Shown: positions 1 through 12,349, numbered from the stretch's first letter. The stretch is DNA of 64,000 nucleotides from Ochotona curzoniae (GCF_017591425.1 NW_024467120.1:1-64000), one strand, 5' to 3'. The notes: generated from the letters alone by a model not told the origin. Translations and numbers: made by a program.

Positions 1-136
1 CCTGATAACTATTTGAACATATTGGCAAAATTTTACTACTTGGCCACTAATAAAAGTAAGAGAAGGGTCAGGAGTTGCAATGTGAGTGATGGTACAGTCT
101 CCGGTGATGAACTTGAGTTTGCAAGTAGGAAATTTC

Positions 137-835
137 TTATATAACAATAATCAATGCATATGCACCAAATACAAGAGCACCTAGATATGTGAAACAACTA
201 CTGATGGACCTAAGGAGAAATACAATGCCAATAAAATGATATTGGGGAACATTAACTTCCCATTAACACCAATAGACAAACCAAAATACAGAAACTCAGC
301 AAAGAAGTAACAGATTTCACACAGATAATAGAGCAAGTTGACTTAATAAATATAAACAGAACCTTCCATTCCACAGATACTGAATATACATTCTTTCCAG
401 CTCCACATGGAACTTTCTTCAGGACAGACCACATGAGAGGTCACAAAACAAGACTCACCAAATTTAAGAAAAAAAAAATGAAATCATAATAGGCATCTTC
501 TCAGACCACTATGGAGTAAAACTAGAGATCAAAAAATCAAAAGGCTTCAGAAATCTGTAAAGTCTTGGAGATGAACAACATGCCACTAAAACAACATTGG
601 GTCAGAGAAAAAATTAAAGATGAAACAAAAAATGAAACCAATGAAAGCAAAAACACAACATAACAGAACCTGTGGGATAGTGTCAAAGCAGTGTTAGGGG
701 TAAATATATCAGAGTTGGTGCCGACATTAGGAATCAAGAAAAACACCAAGTAAATGAGCTAAGTATAAACCTGAATGAAATGTAAAACAACAGCAAAAAT
801 TTCTGAAGAACAACAGAAAAAAAAAAAACCTAAAA
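137..835 (+). mobile_element. Old L1 fragment, ORF2 endonuclease region
   Basis: The sequence aligns by eye with the ORF2 endonuclease-to-linker part of the younger L1 at 7430-8100. It carries degraded equivalents of the NVYAPN region, of the HGTFSRIDH stretch near 405-430 and of the [10 protein letters not shown] stretch near 595-620. Stops and indels break every frame, so it is non-functional. It ends in A-rich sequence near 810-847. Neither the ORF1 side nor the reverse transcriptase side is present, so it is truncated at both ends. Confidence 0.75.
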
Positions 836-847
836 AAAAAAAAAAAG

Positions 848-3800
848 AAGTCTCTGAGGCTAAGGAATATGAATAAGGTGGATCCAGGGTGAGAGTAGAA
901 GTGAGAGCAGCATTATTTTTCAAGCTGCAAGAACATCCTTGATCTGGTGGAGAGGCAGTGTTCTGGTTCCTGGTCTTTCCTTCATTTCCTGTGTGGATGC
1001 CTCCTCACAACCAATACGTACACTTGGCACACAAAAGATTCTGGAAAGGACAGAATATCCCTTTGAGATAAATCTGATTTTCTATTCATTGTGAATGAGG
1101 AAATCCAGACACACATTGGTAAAGTTGTCCCAGACACACAGAAAACTTCTCCCCACTCATTCAGGAATCACAGGAGTTCACAGATAATCCTCAGAGCTGG
1201 TGCCATGGGGAGATGAGGGTGGTTCTCCAGGCTTCAGTTGAAGTCTATGTCAACTGCTGCCCATGCTGCCAAGGATCAGAGACAAGAGTATATTGTGTTC
1301 TATGCCTGTCTTAGAAGGTTTCATAATGCCAAGACCAACATTAAAAAAGAAAAGTAAACAGCTTCATCACTGATCAGGCTGGGCACAAAGACAGGTCAGG
1401 TTAGCAGGAGGCATCTCTCTCAGGCACCAGAATGGCTTTGAGACCTGACAGAGCCCTGCCTATCCTACACCGCCCCATGCAATTCTTTCCCAATCAGTTC
1501 TGCCATCTCTATTTGTTACTGCAGGTGTCCCTGATGCCACAGAGCCATGGACTCAAGACTGCACTCAATTCTTGTTTTTATTCTTAATCCTGTCCCCAAA
1601 ACATCAGTCAACCCAGGACAGATGCCTGCCTTCCCCAGAGCTTCCATAGAATATACCAAGTTCTCTCCAATCTCATCTCAAAGTTCTCCTTCATTCACTA
1701 GGCTAATGAATCCGGTTTTGTCAGACTTTAGGTTTTTTCCTAGATTGAATGTCTCTTGAAAAAAAAAAATTATCTAGGGTGTAGCCAATTGCTATTTCAG
1801 TATTTGAATCCTGTTTTTTTTTTTTTTTTCATCATCGCTTTAACTTGTATTTCCTTTAAAACAGGCTGCTGGTCCAATTTGCAGATTCTGCGTTAGGAAG
1901 TCTGGAGTGGCCATAGAACTTCTGTATTTTAACATGTTCCTGGTTGATACTACTGACTCTAGAAGCAGGACCACAACTGAAAGTCTCATCTTCTAAGATC
2001 ACAACAGTATGGACTATACTTTCAGTACAGAGTGATGGATAACTTTCATCGGCCATTATTAAGAGCAAAGCAGCAAGTTACACACCAGTAATCTACATAT
2101 CAGTAAGCATGAAGTTATATACCAATGGTCAGATAGAAAGTGACTAGCCGAACATCCATGCATGTGTGTGAAATCTGAAGCGTGACAAAATCTGAAATGT
2201 TTTGAGCACCAATTTTGCAATACAAGAACATTCCACATCTGAATTTATTCAGAAATTCACGGCCAAAACAAAAGACACTGAACTTTTTAAAATAAAGTTT
2301 AATAAAGTGCCATCAGACTATGTGTCTAAGCTGTATATAAGGCATAGTGTAGATTGTGTCCCATTCTTAAGATACATTCTTACTTGTGATCCTAAGCATT
2401 TTGGATAAAGGGGTAGTCAAACTGTAGTAATTCTGTTGCTGAGTCGCCTCCTTCAAACCATTTCCCTGGAGTTCACCTCACATATCAGCATTGTGCCCTT
2501 GATGTTCTACATCATTACCCGTGTTCATGTTCTCTTTACATTTGATAAAAAATGTGATTTTATTGTAACTTTGACTTACTTTGCTGTAAGAAAATTGAGA
2601 TTGAATCTCTCTATGTTCAGTATATTGCATTCATTTTTTGTTCCTGGGTAATTTTTTGGTGTTATCTTTTACGTCTTCATCTTTCACAGGTCTTCATACC
2701 TATATCATGAGTGCTAATCTAGAATTCCTTGTTAATATGTTTGACAAGCTGACAACCTGCTGCTTAACTTACTTGGTACACTTTTGTTAAACACGTTGAA
2801 GGACTGTGTCAGGGCATCATGTAACATTCCTTGAGGATGTCTTTTAACTCATTGGGCCTTGTTCTCTTACTTATGCCTTTGTGTCTCCTGACGTTCAACT
2901 AATTTATGTGAAATGCTGTAGAAGCTTGAGGGGTTGTCAAAAACTTTATGGAAAATAGGATAAAATGTATTTATTTTAATGCAAACACTTTTGGAAGCTG
3001 AAAGATTCTTACTCTGTATTTGCCCTGAACTTTAGAAAGGCCTCTCATGTAATTCATAATGAAATCAGTGTGTTCATCTCCTCTCATGTACTAAGGACAA
3101 ATGTGAGAATAACAGTATCTTTGTTAAGAAGTAGTAGACATCTAGATTTTCTCTGTGTCTGGACACAAGCTCTGTAAACCAGGCCTGAGTTGTGACAAAT
3201 CCACACTGGAGCTTGGACAAAGCTAAGAATTGAGCAGAATTTGTGTAAATATGGGAATGTGTCACCTCCCAGCTCCAGGCAGCTTGTGTGAGCTGAGTGG
3301 CCAATGAGACCAAGATAGCGGCAGAGGCATGTGGAATGTGCAGCTCAGGATAGGTAAGGAAACACAGCTGTTTTAATCAGGTCAGCTCCTCTGGACACCC
3401 AGGAGGTCCCTCATGGTCCTCCTCCTTCCCTATTCATTTACTTGGCTTATCTGGAATGAGCACAGCTGCTCTTGCAGCTGGGCCACAGCTGTAGTCACAG
3501 CTGTATACAACTCTTCATATCAAGGTCTGAACTTGCATTGAAGAGGGAATTGATGGGCAGGACTCTAAAGCAAGCCTGTGCTGCAGGAGGTACCTGGTAG
3601 GAACCTGGCTGCTGCCTCCTGTTTGCTGTTTAGTGCACAAATGAGGAAGAGGCCATTTCTGAAAAGGCTTTAGAGCCCCAGAGCTAACAGGCAGTGCTGA
3701 CAGTGATGCTGTGTCTAGCTAAGTAAGTGTGGACCATAACTGCAGAATTGGAGTGCCCACAGGCAGTGGTGTTATGATGGTTCATAAAGAACATTTAACA

Positions 3801-4535
3801 GACACTGGGAAGGGCAAATATGATAAGGCCATATCTGCAGGGGCTCTCAGCATTGATTCTCACACACACATCAACATGCTGGTCAGCAAGCAAACAGCAG
3901 CATCCAAAGGCCCCCTCCTCACTTCTGGACATGACACTCAAGACTGCCCTGAATTCTGAGACTCAATACCCATGAATATTAATGTTGAGTGCCTCTACAA
4001 TGTTAGAAGATATATTTGTAATGCCTTTGTGATGGCTTATTAGAGAAAGTTGTGATGGTGCAGCCATGTGCACATGCCTGTAGATTTCATGGTCTGCTCT
4101 TCCCTGTCATTTTCCAGGTTGGTACAGGGCAGAGACATAGCACTGTCCTCAAGGCAACCTGTTGTAACAACACAATGCTTCTTGAACTTTGTCTTTCCGG
4201 AACATAGATTGGCAGATACAGTTACTTGTTTTATGCTTTTCAAAATTGTAATAATTTTATGGAAAACTCTTCACAAACAGATATTCACTGAAAAGGGGAA
4301 AGCACCTGGAAAGACATTAAATCAGATCACTAGTACACAGGAAAAAATAACAACTCAAATAGGAACAAGAGAAATGGAAATTTATCTTTATGTGTGTTTT
4401 CAAGCCTTTTCTACTCATTATTGATCTGGATATCACAGAGTAGAATCTATATTACATAATTACTCAAACTTTATGCTGTTCCTTTTAATTATTGTTCTAT
4501 CTAATTTTTTTTCCAAGAAATCAAGTCATTGCATG
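848..4535. other. Unassigned sequence, no gene seen
   Basis: About 3.7 kb of moderately AT-rich DNA. All open frames are short (at most 118 codons, 4068-4424) and look like chance. I found no SINE or L1 sequence I could align with confidence, no tRNA-like fold and no CpG cluster. Poly-T/poly-A runs near 1760 and 1815 hint at old retroelement tails. Ancient repeats may be present below the level I can recognise by eye. Confidence 0.4.
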
Positions 4536-4701
4536 TATACTTTTTGTTGTTGTTGTTACCATTAATGACATTGCATTATGTGACACCATTTTAGAGGCAC
4601 TGGGATTCTCCCACTCCTCCCCAACCCCCCCCCCACCATGGTGGATTCCTCCACCATGTTGCATAACCACAGTTCAAGTTCAGTTGAAATTATTCCATTG
4701 A
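4536..4701 (-). mobile_element. Older L1 3' UTR, left half, split by L1-A
   Basis: Reading on the minus strand, this matches the 3' UTR end of L1-B (31060-31215), including the C-rich complement of the G-rich tract near 4620-4637 and the CACCATGGTGGATTCCTCCA block. The match resumes at 11379 beyond L1-A. The copy is more diverged than L1-A and L1-B are from each other, so it is older. Confidence 0.85.
4686..4701 (+). repeat. Target-site duplication of L1-A, left copy
   Basis: The 16-bp GAAATTATTCCATTGA occurs here and again at 11363-11378, exactly flanking L1-A with no mismatch. It lies within the older L1 3' UTR, which fixes the order of insertion. Confidence 0.95.
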
Positions 4702-6087
4702 GGGGGAGCGAAGATGGCCAACGTAGGAGGAAGGCTGTGAGGGAGCGTCTAGTGAGAGAGGGATAGAACGCTACAGAAGTAGCAAAGAGGAACAGCAGGG
4801 AACCGCAGGGAGAGGTCCGTGAAGCTCCCTGGGACAGTGTGGAGCCAAAAAGGTCCACACAACTCGGAAGAACAACGAGAACGGAGCAGGGCAAAGGTAG
4901 AGAAACCGACATCCCACTCCAGACTTGCTGAGTCACTTTTGAAAACGGCCTGACGGGAGACGCGGCCAGCTCGGAGACAGGGAAATCGGAGGGTTCGTCG
5001 CTGGCGGAGAGCAGCAGAGGCAGACTGCAACAGCTGGACGTTTGGTGAGCAAAGGGTTAACATAACAGCCTCCGCATTCCTCAACACCTGCTGAGGTTTC
5101 AGCCTCTGAGAACTCAGTGCAGGCAGCCTGAAACTGTCGGTTGGTGCCTTGGGAACTACGCACAGTGGTGTTAGTGGCTGAGGGGGCCCCGGGAAGGCGC
5201 CTCGGATGTTCCTGCGCTGAGGGGGCCAGTGCGTCTCGGTGCGCAGAGGCTGCTGGCGAGGGTCTGGAGACCCCCACAACCTACCTGGTGGATGCGCGAG
5301 AACACCAGAAGGCCTCTGGACACTGCCCCGAGCGGGCTGGGCGGTCCCGCCTGCAGCAGCCGCCTCCACAGCGCAGCTGTCAGGTACCAGGAGGGCTCTG
5401 AGTTTTGGGAAGTGTAGCGCTGTGTGTCCCTGACACGCAGGTACCACTCCCATAGTGTGAACTGCTCACTTCTCGCCTCCCACCCCGCAGTTCTGAGCAT
5501 GGGTGACCCACCAGGAGAGCTCTGAAAACTCCTGCACCACACTGACACGGCGTGAACCTGCCGTGAAATCATTATAACAGGGCGCCTGGTCCACTCCTCC
5601 GCTAAGGGCCTGTGTGGGGGAGCCACACGGGAGCAGGGGCTCTGAACACCCACACACCACGAGTGGTGGATTCACTGCACAAGAGCCACGCCTGGAAAGT
5701 GCCTCACCCACAGTCCCGTGTGTGGGAGACGCACCAGGTGGGCTCTGAAAAACCCTGCAGTCCCTGACACGGAGAACGCAGGGAGAAAGCACATAAAACC
5801 TTCTACGCCCTGTGGATTCCCGTGAAGGGGGCACACCCAGAGAGCGCCTCCATCCCTCCACGCCCTGGGGCGTCACACCTGTAGAAGAGGTGCCCAGAGT
5901 GTGCCTGGAATCCACTGGGCCCCCAAGGTGGTGCTCTACAGCCCCGGGCCCTGAGAACGCACCAACGGTGCCTTGAAAATTACCACGCCCAGAAATACCA
6001 CGCCTGCAGGCTCCAATCTCTACAGGAAAGCACCTGACAGCCCCTCAACACACGGGTCCATTTGCCCCACCAGAATACACCAACGCA
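4702..6087 (+). promoter_or_regulatory. L1-A 5' UTR / internal promoter
   Basis: A GC- and CpG-rich leader of about 1.39 kb. A YY1-like AAGATGGCC lies at 4711-4719, the position where known L1 promoters use YY1 to set the transcription start. Between about 5290 and 5960 there are degenerate units of roughly 100-120 bp, each with a core like CACCAGGNGGGCTCTGAAAA followed by CCTGCAGTCCCTGACACGG. Clear cores lie near 5385, 5505, 5625 and 5730. This resembles the monomer promoters of mouse L1 in organisation, not in sequence. L1-B begins at the equivalent of 5417, inside this array. Promoter activity is inferred from family knowledge. Confidence 0.75.
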
Positions 6088-7050
6088 ATGGGAAAAACCA
6101 CCAGAAAGAGTTGTGCTCCAGATGAAAGAGCCTGCACCCCACCAAACAAGGGCCAAAAGCCATTATCAATATCGGCGATACGAGATGAAGACATGGAAGT
6201 GTTACCAGCAAAGGAATTGATGAAAATAATGCTAAAATTTCTCAGAGACGTGGACACAAAGCTGGAAGACCTCCAGAACCGCATAATCACCGAAATACAA
6301 CAAATCAAAACCAAACTGGATGCCCAAGATAATAAAATTGAAAGCCTCATCAACAGAATAAATGCGGCAGAGGAAAGGATCTCTGAAACAGAAGACACAC
6401 AAAATGAAGGTGCCCAGCGAATTAAACAGCTGGAGACAAACCTCAGCAAAACTAATAAAATGATGCAAGAGATGAAGGATTACCTTAGAAAACTGAATAT
6501 TCGGATCATCGGCCTCCCCGAGGGAGTAGAAAGAGAATCTGGGATGCAAGCAGTGCTTGATGAAATTATACAGGAAAACTTCCAAAACACTTGGAACACG
6601 AATCCACCCCGCATACAGGATGGACAGAGAACTCCCAACAGACATGATCCAAAGAGATCTTCACCCAGACACACGGTGCTCAAGTTCTACTCCAATGAAG
6701 ACAAAGAAGGAATCCTGAGACAAGTACGAAGTAGAGAAAAGATCACATACAGGGGAAAACCCATCAGAATCACTGCTGACTTCTCCGAAGAGACCCTACA
6801 AGCAAGGAGAGAATGGACAAAGATCTTCCAAGTCCTGAAACAAAACAACTGTCAACCAAAAATAATATACCAAGCAAAGATCTCATTTGTATTTGAGAAC
6901 GAAATCAGATACTTCAATAGCAAAGAAAAACTAGAAGAATATGTCTACACAAAACCAGCCCTGCAAAGTCTCCTTAGAAATGCGCTAGTCCCGGACAAAA
7001 AGGAGGCAAATCACAAACAAAGTTGGCAAATAAGAAGGTCTCCAAACTAA
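6088..7050 (+). CDS. ORF1: L1-A ORF1 protein (ORF1p), intact, 320 aa
   Basis: ORF1p is the RNA-binding nucleic-acid chaperone that forms trimers and packages L1 RNA in the cytoplasm. The frame is open from ATG to stop, 320 residues, slightly shorter than human ORF1p (338). Residues about 40-135 are rich in heptad-like Leu, Ile, Lys and Glu (coiled coil). An RRM-like segment begins near residue 135 with LNIRIIGLPEG. The C-terminal domain contains ARREWTKIFQVLKQ and the family's YPAK site, here YQAK. It differs from L1-B ORF1 at only four residues by my reading (I31M, a G/R, Q for P in YPAK, F/Y). The Q may be damaging because that Pro is well conserved. The ORF2 start follows after 55 bp. Confidence 0.93.
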   Translation: MGKTTRKSCAPDERACTPPNKGQKPLSISAIRDEDMEVLPAKELMKIMLKFLRDVDTKLEDLQNRIITEIQQIKTKLDAQDNKIESLINRINAAEERISETEDTQNEGAQRIKQLETNLSKTNKMMQEMKDYLRKLNIRIIGLPEGVERESGMQAVLDEIIQENFQNTWNTNPPRIQDGQRTPNRHDPKRSSPRHTVLKFYSNEDKEGILRQVRSREKITYRGKPIRITADFSEETLQARREWTKIFQVLKQNNCQPKIIYQAKISFVFENEIRYFNSKEKLEEYVYTKPALQSLLRNALVPDKKEANHKQSWQIRRSPN

Positions 7051-7105
7051 AGGCCGCACAAACAAGACAATTACATAGGCAACAACACACACACAACACA
7101 AACAC

Positions 7106-10100
7106 ATGGCAGGGCAAAATAGCAACCTCTCAATTTTAACTCTCAACACAAATGGTCTAAATTCACCAATCAAAAGACAGAGATTAATAGAATGGATCAT
7201 CAAACAAGACCCAACCATCTGTTGCCTACAAGAAACGCATCTAACCAGAAAGGATGCAAAGAAACTGAAAGTGAAGGGATGGAAAAAGATATTTCACGCC
7301 AATAGACGAGAAAAAAAAGCTGGGGTAGCTATCCTAATTTCAGACGAAATAGATTTCATTCTAACTAACATCAAAACAGACAGGGAAGGCCATTTTATAC
7401 TGGTGAAAGGAATGATCCATCAAGAAGCAATCACCATCATTAATGTTTATGCACCGAATCTTAATGCACCTAGTTACGTAAAGCAATTACTTACAGACTT
7501 AAGGGAAGACATAGACACCCGCACAATTCTTGTAGGCGATCTCAACACACCTCTAACAACAATGGACCGGTCTACGAAACAAAAACTCAACAAAGAAACA
7601 GAGCTCACACAAACAATAGAACAACTGGACTTAGTAGACATATCCTAAGGCCACAGACTATACATTCTTCTCAGCGGTGCATGGCACCTTCTCCAGAATC
7701 GACCACATGATAGGACATAAAGCGAATCTAAACAACTTCCAAAACATTAGTATCATACCATGTACCCTCTCAGACCACCATGGGATGAAACTGGAAATCA
7801 ACAACTCAAAACTCCCCAGGAAGTATAGGCACTCTTGGAAATTGAACAATATGCTATTAAACGAACATTGGGTCAGAGAAGAAATCAAAGATGAGATCAA
7901 AAAATTTATGGAAACCAATGAAAACTCTGATACAACATTCCAAAACTTGTGGGACACCGCCAAAGCAGTGCTACGAGGTAGATTCATCGCAATCGGAGCC
8001 CATGTCAAGGCCCAAGAAAGACGCCAAATACAGGAACTAACCTCACACCTCCAGGATCTGGAAAAACAGCAGCAGAAGAGTCCCACGCACAATAGGAAAC
8101 AAGAAATCATCAAAACAAGGGAGGAGATAAACCAAATAGAAATCAAAAAAACTATACATAAAATCAACAAATCAAAAAGTTGGTTTTTTGAGAAAATAAA
8201 CAAAATAGACACTCCACTGGCCCGATTGACCAAAAAAAAAACAAGAGAAAGTGAGAATTAATAGCATTAAAGATGAAAAAGGCAACATAACAACAGACAC
8301 TGCAATCATTAAGAAAATAATTAGAAATTACTACAAAGAACTGTACTCCCACAAATTTGAGGACCACCAAGAAATAGAAAAGTTCTTGGACTCCCACCAC
8401 TTACCAAAACTCAGTCCGGAGGCAATGGCAGAATTAAATAAACCCATAACCGAGGTAGAGATTGAAACAGTCATCAAGGATCTCCCAACGAAAAAAAGCC
8501 CAGGCCCAGACGGCTTCACTACAGAATTCTACAAAACATTCCGAACAGAACTAACCCCAATCCTTTACAAGCTCTTCAAAACAATAGAGGAGGAAGCAAC
8601 CCTCCCAAACTCATTCTATGAAGCCAACATCACCTTAATCCCAAAACCGGACAGAGAACCATCAGAGAAGGAAAACTACAGACCTATTTCTCTGATGAAC
8701 ATTGATGCTAAAATTCTCAACAAAATCCTAGCCAATAGAATTAAAAAAATCATCAGACAGATCATTCATCCGGATCAAGTAGGATTCATCCCTGGAATGC
8801 AGGGATGGTTCAACATTCAGAAATCCATAAATGTTATAAACCATATCCAAAAACTGCAAAACAAGAACCACATAATAGTTTCAATAGATGCAGAAAAAGC
8901 TTTTGACAAAATCCAACACCTCTTCATGCTAAAATCTCTAGCCAAAGTAGGCATAGATGGGAAAATCCACAACATAATCAAAGCAATTTATGAAAAACCC
9001 AACACCAGTATCATACTGAATGGAGAAAAGCTAGAACCCTTCCCACTGAGATCTGGAACAAGACAAGGGTGCCCGCTATCACCACTGCTATTCAACATAG
9101 TCCTAGAGGTACTTGCAGAGGCCATAAGACAAGAAAAAGAAATCAAAGGCATACGTATAGGAAACGAAGAAGTCAAGCTTTCACTATATGCAGATGACAT
9201 AATCCTATACATAGAAAAACCAGGAGACTCAATACAGAAACTTCTAGAACTTATACGAGAGTTTGGCAGAGTGGCGGGGTACAAAATTAACGAACGAAAA
9301 TCAATAGCCATAGTGTACACAAATAACACCAAGATGGAAGAAGATCTAACCAACAGGATACCATTCAAAATAGCAGAGAGAAGTATGAAGTATTTTGGAA
9401 TAAATCTAACCAAAAGCGTAGGAGACCTATTCGAAGAAAACTACAAACTATTTAAAAAGGAAATTGAACAAAACCTCAAAAGATGGAATAACATCCCGTG
9501 CTCCTGGATAGGCAAAATCAATATCATGAAAATGTCTATACTACCACAAGCAATATACATTTTCAACGCAATTCCAATCAAATTGCCCAAAACATTCTTC
9601 ACGGAACTGGATACAATGATTCAAAAGTTCATCTGGAAACACAAAAAACCACGAATAGCTAGAACCATCCTGAAAAATAAGAAGTTAGCAGGGGGAATCA
9701 CAATCCCGGACCTCTGGACATACTATAGAGCAGTGGTTATCAAAACAGCCTGGTACTGGCACAAAGACAGAAAGGAAGATCAATGGAATAGAATAGAAGC
9801 ACCAAAAGGGAACCCACACAAATACAGCCAATTAATCTTTGACAAAAAGACCAATGACAGCTCAAGCAAGTGGGAAGGCCTCTTTAGTAAATGTTGTTGG
9901 GACAACTGGCTGATAGCCTGTAGAAACAAAAAAATAGACCCACATCTATCACCATACACTAAGATCCAATCTACATGGATAAAAGACCTAAACCTACATC
10001 CAGAAACCTTCAAACTCTTGCAAGAAAATGTAGGAACTACCCTGCAAGACCTAGGAGTAGGTCCCGACTTTCTAAGAAGGACACCAAAAGCAATAGCAGT

Positions 10101-10902
10101 TGAGAACAGAATAAACAAATGAGACCTCATCAAACTAAGAAGCTTCTGTACAGCAAGGGAAACAATCAACAAAGTAAAAAAGCAACCCACAGAGTGGGAG
10201 AAGATCTCTGCACACGATATAGGCGATAGGGGGCTAATTTCCAGGATATACAAAGAACTTCAAAACAACCAAAAAACCAAAGCAAACAAACCACTCAAGA
10301 AATGGGCACGGGAAATGGGCAAACATTTCACAAAGGAACAAGTCCAAATGGCAAACAAACATATGAAAAAATGTTCCAGCTCCCTAGCAATAAGGGAAAT
10401 CCAAATTAAAACATCGATGAGGTACCACCTAACACCAGTAAGATTGGCCCACATAAACAAGAACACCAACGACGCTTGCTGGCGAGGATGCGGGGAAAAG
10501 GGAACCCTACTCCACTGCTGGTGGAGCTGCAAATTGGTACAGCCTCTATGGAAATCAGTCTGGAGAACACTCAAACAACTCAAAATCTGCATACCATATG
10601 ACCCAGCAATAGCACTCCTAGGAATATATCCAAAACACCTGTTTTATGACAAACCAACATGCATCCCTATGTTCATTGCAGCACAATCAGTAATTGCAAA
10701 AACATGGAAGCAACCGAAATGCCCATCAGCAGAAGATTGGATAAGAAAGCTTTGGTTCATCTACTCCATGGAATAGTACTCAGCTATTAAAAAAAACAAA
10801 ATGCAGTTCTTTGTGGCTAAATGGGCACAACTGGAAACTATAATGCTAAGGGAAATGAGCGAATCCCAAAAGATTAGATACCACATGTTTGCCTTGATTT
10901 AA
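7106..10902 (+). pseudogene. ORF2: L1-A ORF2 (endonuclease-reverse transcriptase), broken
   Basis: ORF2p nicks target DNA and reverse-transcribes L1 RNA. The N-terminal APE-type endonuclease shows LNTNGLNSPIK, LQETHLT, NVYAPN, VGDLN and SDHHGMKLE. The reverse transcriptase shows [41 protein letters not shown] and the catalytic LYADDIILY at about 9187-9213. The Cys-rich C-terminus is near 10480-10560. Lesions relative to L1-B: a 14-bp deletion at about 7636 (frameshift), loss of one in-frame Thr codon near 7600, an A-run shortened by 8 bp net at about 8231 (frameshift), TGG to TGA at 10120-10122, and a Tyr codon to TAG at 10774-10776. The normal stop is at 10900-10902. It is non-functional as written; the expected intact length is about 1,273 residues. 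Confidence 0.95.
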
Positions 10903-11257
10903 CCTGTAATTTTTTGTTTGGTTGTTTGTTATTTTTTGAACCTGTCATTGATACTGTCTCAACCCAGATGTTTCGAAGAAGGGAACTTGCATTATTTTTA
11001 ACATATTGTTTACTCAATACTATGTCAATTAATTCCATAATGTTGTATATTGATACTGAGGTTTTGTTGGGGCTTTTAACTGACCGGATCTTTACTCTGT
11101 TAGACCTATCTTCAGACCATAGAAGGTCTCCCGAAGAGGCCACTGGACTTATCTGGACAATAAGACGCTGAACTTTATGCTAGGCCTGTGTTTGCAAGGA
11201 ATGAATCTCAACTGAACTTGAACTATGGTTATGCAACAAGGTGGAGGAATCCACCAT

Positions 11258-11286
11258 GGGGGGAGGGTTATGGGAGGGGTGGGGGG
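11258..11286 (+). other. G-quadruplex-type tract in L1-A 3' UTR
   Basis: Five G-runs of 3 to 6 bases separated by 1-4 bases satisfy the usual G4 motif. The same tract is present on the minus strand in L1-B (31121-31149) and, degraded, in the older L1 at about 4617-4637. G-rich 3' UTR tracts are a known feature of mammalian L1s. The role is uncertain. Confidence 0.8.
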
Positions 11287-11362
11287 AATCCCCAGCGCCT
11301 ATAAAACTGTACTACATAATACAATGTAAGCAACAATTAAAAAAAAAATCTGAAAAAAAAAA

Positions 11363-11378
11363 GAAATTATTCCATTGA
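11363..11378 (+). repeat. Target-site duplication of L1-A, right copy
   Basis: Exact repeat of the 16 bp at 4686-4701, directly after the A-rich tail of L1-A. Confidence 0.95.
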
Positions 11379-11600
11379 AAACATATACCAAGCATACAGT
11401 CCAGCATCTTATTGTCCAGATAAGTTAAATGGCTTGTTGGGTACACCTTCTCTGGTCTGAAGGTAGAGCTGGCAGAGTATCATCCCGATCAATTAAAAGC
11501 CCAACATAACATCAGAAGCAATTTATAATGTTATGGAATTAATTGACATAGTATTGAGTAACCAATATGTTAAAAAGACTGCAAGTTCTTAACCACATCC
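11379..11600 (-). mobile_element. Older L1 3' UTR, right half
   Basis: Continues the match broken at 4701. It aligns on the minus strand with L1-B 31216-31435, including the TCTTATTGTCCAGATAAGTT and AATTAATTGACATAGTATTG blocks. The match fades near 11600, so the older copy is a 5'-truncated L1 of roughly 390 bp. Confidence 0.85.
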
Positions 11601-11629
11601 TGTGACTACTTCATTGACTACTTCATTTC

Positions 11630-11962
11630 TTTCTTTTTTAAAAAACATTTGTTTTTATTATTTTTTGATTGGAAAGGCGGATATACAGAGAGGAGAGACA
11701 GAGAGGAAGATCTTCCGTCTGATGATTCACTCCCCAAGTGAGCTCAATGGCTGATACTATGCCGATCTGAAGCCAAGAGCCTCTTCCGGGTCTCCCACGC
11801 GGGTGCAGGGTCCCAAAGCTTTGGGCTGTCCTCGACTTCTTTCCAGGGCCACAGGCAGGGAGCTGGAAGGGAAGCGGGGCTGCTGGGATAGAATCGGCAC
11901 CCATATGGGATCCCCAGCGTGCAAGGCGAGGACCTCAACCACTGCACCATCGCGCCGGGCCC
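11630..11962 (-). mobile_element. CSINE: Young CSINE
   Basis: A tRNA-derived lagomorph C-repeat SINE in minus orientation: the T-rich tail complement is on the left and the GGGCCCGG-type head complement (CGCGCCGGGCCC) on the right. A 14-bp target duplication GACTACTTCATTTC flanks it (11616-11629 and 11963-11976). Open frames of up to 88 codons on both strands are SINE sequence, not genes. Confidence 0.95.
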
Positions 11963-11976
11963 GACTACTTCATTTC

Positions 11977-12349
11977 AATTTTAGTTTATATACATCAGGG
12001 TTCTATACATCTTAAAATAGCTATAGATTACTGTTCAGCTGTCATGTATCTATTTTTATTATAACATTTAGCATTTTATAGCATGGAAGCATAATTTTGC
12101 TGAAATGGACTTTTTTTCGGGTAGTCTAGACTGTCTTATAATTCTAGAAAGATATATGCCAATAGTTTAGAAGCAGAATAGTTTTATGGAGGGGTGTGCA
12201 GAGAAACCCTCAATACCCTAGTGAGGAGTTACTAATCTTTGTGTCCCATCTGGTATAAGTGCATTCACGTTGACCGTTTCCTGTCTAATTCTAAGCTTTC
12301 CTTGTGGTTCTCTAGCTACCTATTCTAGATTTTTTGTTTGTTTCTTTGG
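11977..12349. other. Unassigned AT-rich spacer
   Basis: AT-rich sequence with no recognisable gene or repeat. (TTTG)-like runs occur near 12330-12365. Confidence 0.4.

Larger units (their letters stand above)
4702..11362 (+). mobile_element. L1: Full-length LINE-1 element (L1-A)
   Basis: A complete young-looking L1 of about 6.66 kb: 5' UTR (4702-6087), ORF1 (6088-7050), 55-bp spacer, ORF2 (7106-10902, broken), 3' UTR with a G-rich tract, and an A-rich tail (11338-11362). A perfect 16-bp target duplication flanks it. The 5' end starts GGGGGAGCGAAGATGGCC, with a YY1-type AAGATGGCC about 10 bp in, as expected for an untruncated L1. It is nearly identical to L1-B on the opposite strand. L1s move by target-primed reverse transcription using their own ORF1 and ORF2 proteins. 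The ORF2 lesions make this copy non-autonomous, but its 5' UTR could still be transcriptionally competent. Confidence 0.97.

Noticed and set aside
4749..5915. Several long minus- and plus-strand frames (up to 234 codons) at 4.7-5.9 kb
   Set aside because: They lie in the GC-rich L1-A leader, overlap in all frames, and recur in the L1-B leader. They reflect base composition, not genes.
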